DNA from: UTCHB3 sp002050155
GTDB taxonomy: Bacteria > Bacteroidota > Ignavibacteria > Ignavibacteriales > Ignavibacteriaceae
Length of the DNA: 64,000 bases
Direction: 5' to 3'
Assembly: GCA_030584105.1 (NCBI GenBank)
Contig: CP129491.1
Coordinates: 1-64,000 of the forward strand
How positions within the stretch are numbered: the stretch's first letter is position 1; every line of letters starts with the position of its first letter. The notes under the pieces were generated by a model, which ran no database searches, was not told the DNA's origin, and saw only the letters and a list, made by a program, of their open reading frames with translations. Made by a program: the position numbers and the translations under genes. Shown here in pieces: positions 34,811-41,496 of the stretch.

Positions 34811-36602
34811 CGCGCGGCTTTTTAGCAGTTTCTCTTTTCAGATACCTGAAAAAGCGGAAAAACGAAAAAGCCCCCACCGCCATCCCAACAGTTGCTGCCC
34901 CCGACATAACAGAACCGATCACCCCGGGGATGAAAAAATCTGCACCCGTGATATAGAGGTTTCGTAAATCCCACCGGTTTTTACGAACCCCCCCGGTTGC
35001 TTTTGAAACTGAGGGCATAATTGTGCCGTAAGGGTTAAAATATAAATGTTCGTCTAATTCTGCAGGGGGGATGAACGAGACTGAATCAACAGCTTCAAAG
35101 AACGGCGGAAGATTTTTCGCGATTAAAGAAGATATATATTCTCTCAGGTGCGCGATTTCAGATTCGGAAGATTCAGAAGACTTGGAAGATTCTGAAGATA
35201 ATATGCGCACAGTATCCTCACCGCTGATAAACACCTGAGCGATATACGCCGATGGAAGCTGCCCTTCTGATGCTTCAGGGTAATACGGAAAGAGATTGAT
35301 CCCTTGCGTAATTTCATCATGTTCAACAACGGAATCAGGGAAAAACCTTAGAACCTCACCCTTCAGGTTTGTAGCCTGCATTTTATTGTTCAACTTAATC
35401 AAAAAGTTAACGGGGTAGGGTACTTTTTCAGTTTCGGTAAATTTTGAAAGCAACGCTTTCCGGCGCTCTTCGTTTCGTACAAAATCAGCGAACCTTGCGA
35501 CCCCCAAACCCCAGAAATATTTTGAAGCTTTCAGTTTAAGCGACCCGCTGCCATTTGATGAGTAGCTGCCGGTACTCACCCCATTTGTATCGCGCACATC
35601 ACTTTTCCCGCTCCTTGAGCCCCCACCCTCAAAGTTCTCCCTGCCCGAAACACCGGCTAAGCCGCTACCCTCAAAGTTCTCTCTTCCCGAAACACCGGCT
35701 AAGCCCCCACCCTCAAAGTTCTCCCTTCCCGAAACACCGGCTAAGCCGCCACCCTCAAAGTTCTCACCGCCCTGAACACCCCCAAAGCCCCTTTTCTCAG
35801 CGTAAAATTCAACCTCAACCCCGGAAATCCCCCGGGTTTTAAGGAAGATTTCCTTTATTCTGCTCTCGTACAACGCCCCACCGGCAGAAAGAAACCCCGA
35901 TTTCAAAGCGTTATAAAACCCTCTTGCACCTCCTATTGGGGAATAAGCGCCGTTAAGAAACGACATCATATTCATCGACTGAAAAGTGAAAGCAGTTGCA
36001 GTTCGGCACGAAGCCAAGTTCTGCAGTTGTCCCGAAAGTATGGTTTTAAACTTAATATTATCCGAAATTTCAAGATATTTTTCGAGCGCTTCGCTTGCGT
36101 GCGCTCTGCCTGAGGCAAAAAACCGTTCGGCAACCCCGTGCAAAACGCCGGGTAAAATATGCTTCAGCAGAAAAAAACTGGTGTAATTTGCAGCATGTTG
36201 GATATCCCGGAAAAAGAGATCAACATTTCCTTTCTCTTTTGGGAAAAGAGCTTTCAGTTCATCCATGTAGTTTGCAAGATTATCCGAAAGGTTCAATTTT
36301 TTGCCGGGGTAGAAGTGTCGCTCATAAACCGAGGGAAGCCTTTCCCACAGCAGGGCGTCGTTAGTAATCCAATTAAGCAGCTTCCGCACCTGCATTTCAT
36401 ATTCCATCTGACCTGCATATAGCGAACTTGCAAAAAAATCGAAGGGAGGATTGCCCTCTTGAGACAGAGGCAACCCGGTAACTATTGCAGTTTTCTTTTT
36501 GAAGTATTTTTGCAGTATAATTGCAGCGATAAATTCGGCAATTCCGCCTCCGAAGATTAAAAAATCGTATTTGTAATCGGGTTTCAAAAGAAGTATTTCC
36601 AA
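34779..36602 (-). CDS. FAD-dependent oxidoreductase (phytoene-desaturase-like) with repeat insertions
   Basis: 607 residues. Start is TTG (36602, or TTG 36587); no ATG is available. The dinucleotide-binding start YDFLIFGGGIAEFIAAI has Glu in place of the last Gly of GxGxxG, an unusual change. The C-terminus NLYITGADFFIPGVIGSVMS is the FAD-binding end of amine-oxidase/phytoene-desaturase-type flavoproteins; a Cys-free middle domain follows that family. Substrate unknown. Two in-frame insertions: 14-residue repeats (GRENFEGGGLAGVS, three full copies plus ends, about residues 275-330) and a Ser/Glu run (SSESSKSSESSESE, about 467-481). A hydrophobic stretch near 575-595 may be an amphipathic or membrane helix. 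Confidence 0.8.
   Translation of the reverse strand: MEILLLKPDYKYDFLIFGGGIAEFIAAIILQKYFKKKTAIVTGLPLSQEGNPPFDFFASSLYAGQMEYEMQVRKLLNWITNDALLWERLPSVYERHFYPGKKLNLSDNLANYMDELKALFPKEKGNVDLFFRDIQHAANYTSFFLLKHILPGVLHGVAERFFASGRAHASEALEKYLEISDNIKFKTILSGQLQNLASCRTATAFTFQSMNMMSFLNGAYSPIGGARGFYNALKSGFLSAGGALYESRIKEIFLKTRGISGVEVEFYAEKRGFGGVQGGENFEGGGLAGVSGRENFEGGGLAGVSGRENFEGSGLAGVSGRENFEGGGSRSGKSDVRDTNGVSTGSYSSNGSGSLKLKASKYFWGLGVARFADFVRNEERRKALLSKFTETEKVPYPVNFLIKLNNKMQATNLKGEVLRFFPDSVVEHDEITQGINLFPYYPEASEGQLPSAYIAQVFISGEDTVRILSSESSKSSESSESEIAHLREYISSLIAKNLPPFFEAVDSVSFIPPAELDEHLYFNPYGTIMPSVSKATGGVRKNRWDLRNLYITGADFFIPGVIGSVMSGAATVGMAVGAFSFFRFFRYLKRETAKKPRVKIKPLKYKK
35160..35201. repeat. Ser/Glu-coding short repeat inside the FAD-oxidoreductase gene
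   Basis: Short repeats on the theme GATTCGGAAGATTCAGAAGA coding for SSES-type runs; in frame within a loop between conserved blocks. Confidence 0.75.
35623..35775. repeat. 42-bp tandem repeat inside the FAD-oxidoreductase gene
   Basis: Units 35623-35664, 35665-35706 and 35707-35748 differ by only a few bases, with a partial fourth to about 35775. Each codes for 14 residues (GRENFEGGGLAGVS), so copy-number change keeps the frame. Confidence 0.96.
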
Positions 36603-36664
36603 AAGATGAAGAAAACGAACTACAATTTTATTATATTTGTTGATAAATAAAAAAAAGGCAGATC

Positions 36665-37510
36665 ATGAAATTAGGCAAGTTTAAGATTGAATTTATTGAC
36701 GCAGGCAATTTTGCACTCGATGGAGGCGCCATGTTTGGCGTTATTCCGAAACCACTTTGGGAGAAAACTAACCCCTCGGACGAAGCTAACAGAATTAAAT
36801 TAGCCGCACGGCTTATGCTGATTGAATGGGATAACGAAAAACTGTTGATTGATACCGGGATGGGTGATAAGTGGGATGAAAAATCGAAGAAAATTTATGA
36901 TATCCACACCGATATTTCGCTTGAAAAAGAGCTTGCTAAAAAGGGATTAACCACCGGTCAGATAACAAAAGTGCTGCTGACACACCTTCATTTTGACCAC
37001 GCAGGCGGTAACACAAAAAATGTAAAAGGAAAAATTTTGCCGACATTTCCCAATGCGCAATATTATGTGCGGAAACAAAATTTTGAATGGGCGCTAAGCC
37101 CATCGGAGCGGGATATCCGTAACTATATGCACGAGAATTTTGTGCCGCTGGCAGAGGAGGGGGTGCTTACACTTCTTGAAGACAGAGATACTGAACTTGC
37201 GGAGGGAATTATACTTCACGAGCTTAACGGGCACACTTTCGGACATCAGTGTGTGCAGGTTACCGATGGTTCTCAATCCCTGTTTTATTGCGCCGATCTT
37301 TTTCCAACTTATGCGCATGTGCCGCTTCCTTATATAATGGGTTTCGATTTGCAGCCGCTGATTACGCTTCAGGATAAGAAGAAAATACTCACCAAAGCGA
37401 TTGAAGAAGACTGGACTTTGGTGCTGCAGCACGACCCTGACATCCCGGCGATAAAAGTTGAAAAAACGGAAAAAGGGTTCGGCGTTAAAGAAAAAATTTA
37501 TTCCCTGTAA
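36665..37510 (+). CDS. Metallo-beta-lactamase-fold hydrolase
   Basis: 281 residues. The metal-binding motif HLHFDHAGG gives His107, His109, Asp111 and His112; further ligands are His in GHTFGHQCV and the late Asp in FYCADLFPT, with a C-terminal His near LQHDPDIPA. This arrangement matches the lactonase-like branch of the fold (dinuclear zinc hydrolases acting on lactones or esters), but substrate cannot be told. No signal peptide, so cytoplasmic. First gene of a plus-strand run toward queG; the stop codon is followed at once by an 18-bp tandem repeat. Confidence 0.88.
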   Translation: MKLGKFKIEFIDAGNFALDGGAMFGVIPKPLWEKTNPSDEANRIKLAARLMLIEWDNEKLLIDTGMGDKWDEKSKKIYDIHTDISLEKELAKKGLTTGQITKVLLTHLHFDHAGGNTKNVKGKILPTFPNAQYYVRKQNFEWALSPSERDIRNYMHENFVPLAEEGVLTLLEDRDTELAEGIILHELNGHTFGHQCVQVTDGSQSLFYCADLFPTYAHVPLPYIMGFDLQPLITLQDKKKILTKAIEEDWTLVLQHDPDIPAIKVEKTEKGFGVKEKIYSL

Positions 37511-37514
37511 TTCC

Positions 37515-37604
37515 GCAGTTTGAATTATATCAGTAGTTTGAGTTACTTCTGCAGTTTGAATTATTTCTGCAGTTTGAGTTACTTCTGTAGTTTAAATTAT
37601 TTCT
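37515..37604. repeat. 18-bp tandem repeat, five copies
   Basis: Five consecutive 18-base units (GCAGTTTGAATTATTTCT type) at 37515, 37533, 37551, 37569 and 37587; alternate units carry GAATTATTT and GAGTTACTT, giving a 36-base higher order. Followed by looser repeats of about 39 bases to 37768. No unique spacers, so not a CRISPR array. Confidence 0.95.
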
Positions 37605-37768
37605 GCCTGAGAACAATTGAAAATGAGGTGAGTGGAAACATTGAAGAACCTTTCATTGCTGAAAGGTTCACCCTTTCCTGCCGGTTTTCTATTGCTGAAA
37701 AATTCCAAAGCACGGGCAGGTTTACCACCACTGAAGAAATTCGCAATACAGACAGGTTGTACGGCTAA
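37520..37768 (+). CDS. Repeat-encoded open frame before queG, doubtful gene
   Basis: 82 residues from a TTG, ending two bases before the queG ATG. The first third is (SLNYFC/SLSYFC) repeats encoded by the 18-bp tandem units; the rest holds looser repeats (FIAERFTLSCRF, SIAEKFQSTGRF, TTTEEI). No family recognised and no ribosome site. It could be translated into and coupled with queG, but chance openness of an 18-base repeat whose period is a multiple of three explains it equally well. Confidence 0.25.
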   Translation: MNYISSLSYFCSLNYFCSLSYFCSLNYFCLRTIENEVSGNIEEPFIAERFTLSCRFSIAEKFQSTGRFTTTEEIRNTDRLYG

Positions 37769-37770
37769 AG

Positions 37771-38790
37771 ATGGATAGAGCGAAAAACCGGGAAGTGGTG
37801 CTTCAGATTGCTAAGGAACTTGGTTTTGACCTGACGGGTTTTGCAAAAATTGAGCCTTTGGAGAAAGAAACAGAGCTGCTGAAAGAGTGGATTTCGCGCG
37901 GTTATGCCGGAACAATGGCTTACCTTGAAAGGAATTTGGAAAGACGACACGACCCCCGGGAAATACTTCCGGCGGCTGTTTCTGTGATTTCACTCGGGCT
38001 TAATTACTGGCAACCGGGCGGCTTTTCCGAGGGGAAAGGGAAAGTTTCAAAGTACGCTTGGGGGCGCGATTACCACTTCACCATTTGGGAAAAGTTGGAT
38101 AAGTTTAAACTTCGGTTATCTGAAATTTTCCCCGATTCGGAGTCAACAAGTTATGTTGATACGGGTCCCGTTATGGATAAAATGTGGGCTGTGCGTGCAG
38201 GTTTAGGTTGGCAGGGGAAACACTCGAATGTGATAAACCGAGGGATTGGCAGCTGGTTTTTTATCGCAAATATTTTCACAAGCATTCCTTTCACTTACGA
38301 TACTCCGATAACCGACCATTGCGGAAGTTGCACAGCGTGTATTGATGCCTGCCCAACAGGTGCGATAACACAACCTTATGTTGTTGACGGAAGCAGTTGT
38401 ATCTCGTTTCTGACGATCGAAAACAAAGGGGAAATTGACGACAAATTCGAGGGAAAGATGGAAAACTGGGTTTTTGGCTGTGATATTTGCCAGGAGGTCT
38501 GCCCATGGAACATAAAGTTTGAAACACCCACCGAAATTGAAGATTTTACGGTTGGATACACACCTAAGTTTGCTGATATTGGGGGTGTGGCACCGGGAAA
38601 TAAAACGGAAGGCAATTCAATTTCTGAATCCAACCCCAAGGTGATAAACCGTGAGTTTGACCTTCATTATTTTGATGAGGTGGAAAACGGCAGGTTTAAA
38701 AGAGAATTTTCAGAAAGCCCTATACTGCGGGCAAAACTTAAAGGTATGCTCCGCAACTGTGAATTTGTGAGAAGAGAAAGTGCAGACTAA
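37771..38790 (+). CDS. queG: Epoxyqueuosine reductase QueG
   Basis: 339 residues. DTGPVMDKMWAVRAGLGWQGKHSN holds the conserved catalytic Asp and cobalamin-pocket residues (cited as a span from DTGPV). Two [4Fe-4S] motifs follow: CGSCTACIDACPTGAI and CDICQEVCPWN. Known role: reduces epoxyqueuosine in tRNA to queuosine using cobalamin, the last step of queuosine synthesis. A polar stretch (about 268-285, GVAPGNKTEGNSISESNP) near the C-terminus is a modest insertion. The last codons are duplicated downstream, and the right copy leads into the rlmN start. Confidence 0.95.
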   Translation: MDRAKNREVVLQIAKELGFDLTGFAKIEPLEKETELLKEWISRGYAGTMAYLERNLERRHDPREILPAAVSVISLGLNYWQPGGFSEGKGKVSKYAWGRDYHFTIWEKLDKFKLRLSEIFPDSESTSYVDTGPVMDKMWAVRAGLGWQGKHSNVINRGIGSWFFIANIFTSIPFTYDTPITDHCGSCTACIDACPTGAITQPYVVDGSSCISFLTIENKGEIDDKFEGKMENWVFGCDICQEVCPWNIKFETPTEIEDFTVGYTPKFADIGGVAPGNKTEGNSISESNPKVINREFDLHYFDEVENGRFKREFSESPILRAKLKGMLRNCEFVRRESAD

Positions 38791-38907
38791 GGAAGAGATA
38801 AAGAAGTATAAAATGAATACAATGGTTTCGGCAGACATGCGCCGGAATGGTGAATTTGTAAGAAGAAAAAGCGCAAACAACGGAAGAGAGAAAGAATTTT
38901 AAAATGA
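38759..38907. repeat. Tail duplication of queG extending to the rlmN start codon
   Basis: 38759-38816 (GTGAATTTGTGAGAAGAGAA ... AAAATGA) is repeated with changes at 38850-38907 (GTGAATTTGTAAGAAGAAAA ... AAAATGA), period about 91. The ATG in the right copy is the rlmN start; the left copy has a matching mock ATG. Confidence 0.88.
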
Positions 38908-39956
38908 AAAAAACGGTTCTGAAAGGAAAAACACTTCAGGAGTTGAAAGAGTATTTCACAGAGATTGGTGAGAAACCTTTCAGGGGTGAGCAGCTTTTCG
39001 ATTGGATGTACCACTATCTCTCTGATGATTTTGATGAAATGCTGAACCTGCCAAAATCACTTCGGGAGCGCCTGAAAGCCGAAACAGAATTGAAAACGCT
39101 TGAGCTAACCAACACTTCAATTTCGGGAAGTGAGGGGACTGTTAAACTCCTGCTAAAAACCGGTCATGATAACCTGATTGAGTGCGTTGTGATTCCGGAA
39201 GAAAAAAGAGTTACTCTTTGCGTTTCAACTCAGGTGGGGTGCCCACTGGATTGTAAATTTTGCGCAACGGGACTGATGGGCTATAAAAGAAACCTGACAG
39301 CAGGTGAAATTTTCGATCAGTACGCAATGGCAAAAAAGATTTTCGAAAGAGATATTACAAATATTGTTTACATGGGGATGGGGGAGCCGCTTCTGAACTA
39401 TAACGCCACTGTGAAATCACTCGAACTGTTTGCCGGCAGGTTGAATAAAGGAATCAGCTTGAAAAAAATTACCGTGTCAACCGCCGGGATTGCGCCAAGG
39501 ATTAAAGCTTTGGCAGATACAGGCTTGCGTCCCAAGTTGGCGCTTTCACTTCACTCATGCTTTGAAGATATCCGGACAAAAATAATGCCCGTGAATGGGA
39601 AATATCCGCTTAAAGAGAATATTGAAGCGATAGAATACTACCTGCGGAAAACGAACGGCAAAATTACTTACGAATACACGATGCTCGCCGGAATAAACGA
39701 CAGAGATGAAGATATTAAGGCGCTGGCGAAACTTTGCAGGCGAATGCCCTCAAAAGTTAATCTGATTCCATTTAACTCTGTTGAACATGTGCACCCTGAG
39801 GGGTTTTCGGGGCAGCTCCGCCCGACTCCCAAGTGGCGTATTGAAGAGTTCGCAGAAAGGCTGAGAGACCTTGGCACAACGGTGATGATAAGAGATACTC
39901 AGGGCGACGAAATAGCCGCCGCTTGCGGGCAACTTGCCGCTGTGGTTATTAACTGA
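38904..39956 (+). CDS. rlmN: Dual-specificity 23S rRNA/tRNA m2A methyltransferase RlmN
   Basis: 350 residues, usual length. Radical SAM motif CPLDCKFCATG with Cys113, Cys117 and Cys120; upstream CVSTQVG, and the later MGMGEPLLNY, VSTAGIAPRI, LSLHSCFEDIR and MIRDTQGDEIAAACGQL, which holds the C-terminal catalytic Cys. Known role: methylates A2503 of 23S rRNA and A37 of some tRNAs. Follows queG, another tRNA/RNA modification enzyme, by 113 bases, and a SpoU methyltransferase follows, so this is an RNA-modification cluster. The start region derives from a duplicated queG tail. Confidence 0.97.
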   Translation: MKKTVLKGKTLQELKEYFTEIGEKPFRGEQLFDWMYHYLSDDFDEMLNLPKSLRERLKAETELKTLELTNTSISGSEGTVKLLLKTGHDNLIECVVIPEEKRVTLCVSTQVGCPLDCKFCATGLMGYKRNLTAGEIFDQYAMAKKIFERDITNIVYMGMGEPLLNYNATVKSLELFAGRLNKGISLKKITVSTAGIAPRIKALADTGLRPKLALSLHSCFEDIRTKIMPVNGKYPLKENIEAIEYYLRKTNGKITYEYTMLAGINDRDEDIKALAKLCRRMPSKVNLIPFNSVEHVHPEGFSGQLRPTPKWRIEEFAERLRDLGTTVMIRDTQGDEIAAACGQLAAVVIN

Positions 39957-40146
39957 ATTGGCGGTGAGTTTTAATTATGAAATGCGGAATTTGTCGTGGA
40001 TTTAAATGAAAAAATACAGAATTGGTGGTGGGAAGGAATGTTTGCAAATAAAGCAGTAATAATTTGGATTTGCTGTGAATTTTAATAAAGAAAATAGAAC
40101 CGGCGGTTAACAGAGCAGTTACGAAGCGTTAAAAAAGCGATAGAAA

Positions 40147-40701
40147 ATGGTAAACAGAAAACTCAGTCACGCCGAAATTTCAGCTAACCGTGCAAAACCT
40201 GAAACACTTCATCAGGTTGAGAAAATGCCTGTTGTGGTTCTGCTTGATTCGATCCGCAGCAGCTATAATGTCGGTTCTGTTTTCCGCACTTCCGACGGTG
40301 CAATGATCGAAAAACTCTACCTCTGCGGCTACACCCCCACACCTCCCGTAAAGGATATTATGAAAACGGCACTCGGCGCAACTGAAAGCGTTATGTGGGA
40401 GTGGGTAGAAAATCCGGAAGAGGTTGTGAAAAAATACAGGGAAAAAGGGTATAAAATTGCCGCTTTGGAGCTTACTGAAACCTCAATTAAGTATTCTGAA
40501 ATCGAAACGGGGAATTTTCCGTTGCTGTTTATAATAGGAAACGAGATTAAAGGGGTTAATCAGGCGTTGCTCGATTTGTGCGATTTCACAATCGAAATTC
40601 CGCAATACGGCATTAAACAGTCACTTAATGTTGCCGTTGCATACGGCATCGCCGTGTACGAAATGCGCAAGAAGTTTGATGAAGCCTCCGGCAGAGATTA
40701 A
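40147..40701 (+). CDS. SpoU/TrmH-family RNA 2'-O-methyltransferase
   Basis: 184 residues. Motif 1 VVLLDSIRSSYNVGSVFRTSDG (span), motif 2 FIIGNEIKGVNQALLDLCD and motif 3 IEIPQYGIKQSLNVAVAYGI are the three SpoU knot motifs, which form a trefoil-knot S-adenosylmethionine site. Short, without an added RNA-binding domain, like TrmL-type enzymes acting on tRNA wobble ribose; the exact target cannot be told. Its last coding bases (40667-40686) recur exactly at 40761-40780. Confidence 0.9.
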   Translation: MVNRKLSHAEISANRAKPETLHQVEKMPVVVLLDSIRSSYNVGSVFRTSDGAMIEKLYLCGYTPTPPVKDIMKTALGATESVMWEWVENPEEVVKKYREKGYKIAALELTETSIKYSEIETGNFPLLFIIGNEIKGVNQALLDLCDFTIEIPQYGIKQSLNVAVAYGIAVYEMRKKFDEASGRD

Positions 40702-40780
40702 AGAGGCTCTGTTCAAGAATTTGATTGAACAGGTGGTGAGGAAACTTAATTAAAAAGCATGCAAGAAGTTTGATGAAGCC
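40667..40780. repeat. Tail duplication of the SpoU methyltransferase gene
   Basis: GCAAGAAGTTTGATGAAGCC at 40667-40686 (coding) and 40761-40780 (spacer), identical over 20 bases, period 94. Confidence 0.9.
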
Positions 40781-40830
40781 GTTTGAAAGCAGTTAAACAA
40801 ACAGGATGGGATAAAAATTAACAAATCTTG

Positions 40831-41496
40831 TTAAGAAACGGTAAAAAACTCTTCGCCATTGTCTTTAGTGTGAATAAACAAAGCGCCCGCCCTCACCAAG
40901 GTTACCAAAGTTCTTGAGGCTCTTCTCTCCGAAATATTGGCGGCTTTTGCAAAAGACCCGACATTAATGGTTTCGTGCTTCTCCAAAAAAGAAAATACTT
41001 TCTTTTCTAACTCACCGATTGAATATTTTGTCAGAGGTGTCGCCCCGCTTTGTGCGCGCATTATTCTGATCATTTGTTTTGAGGCGGGCAGGCTTTTATC
41101 ATTCACCCTGATATAGACCTGTGCCGTGTTGATTTCTAATTCATCTTTATAGTCCTGAATACGGTGCGGTTTATTTTCAGATTCAGGGACAAAAACAACC
41201 ACCAATTCTTTTTGATCGATATTTATGAATTGCAGCAGATAATCTATTGGCGGGGTGATATAATAGTTAGTTGTTTCGTTGATGAACTCGAGTTCTGTTT
41301 TTTCACTCTCGACACCAACGATTTTTTTATCGTCGTTAACGCCGAAAATGAGGTATCCTCCTTTCGAGTTAGCGAAAGAGATCATCACTTTGGCAATTTT
41401 TTCAGGTTCAGTGAACTTTAGCTTGAACTCCGTTGTGGCGGATTCCCCCTCCTCAATAAGCTCGAGTAAGTCCCTTCTTTTGATAAAATCGCCCAT
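40831..41496 (-). CDS. AlbA_2 (Schlafen-type) putative DNA-binding protein
   Basis: 221 residues from ATG 41496, with AGGAG seven bases before it. N-terminal AlbA_2 domain (about 10-130): SATTEFKLKF, AKVMISFANSKGGYLIFGVND and the later RVNDKSLPASK. The C-terminal part (about 155-221) reads as a winged helix (VFSFLEKHETINVGSFAKAANISERRASRTLVTLVRAGAL, span), so it may be a transcription regulator. The first 79 bases overlap, in another frame, the end of the TPR lipoprotein gene. Confidence 0.85.
   Translation of the reverse strand: MGDFIKRRDLLELIEEGESATTEFKLKFTEPEKIAKVMISFANSKGGYLIFGVNDDKKIVGVESEKTELEFINETTNYYITPPIDYLLQFINIDQKELVVVFVPESENKPHRIQDYKDELEINTAQVYIRVNDKSLPASKQMIRIMRAQSGATPLTKYSIGELEKKVFSFLEKHETINVGSFAKAANISERRASRTLVTLVRAGALFIHTKDNGEEFFTVS

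Noticed and set aside
35555..35842. Plus-strand frame rich in Pro/His/Ser opposite the FAD oxidoreductase
   Set aside because: It is the antisense reading of the 42-bp repeat; the repeat length keeps all frames open.
37515..37604. Regular repeats as a possible CRISPR array
   Set aside because: Units of 18 bases are directly joined and have no unique spacers; the cas operon at 1-4341 has no array in view.
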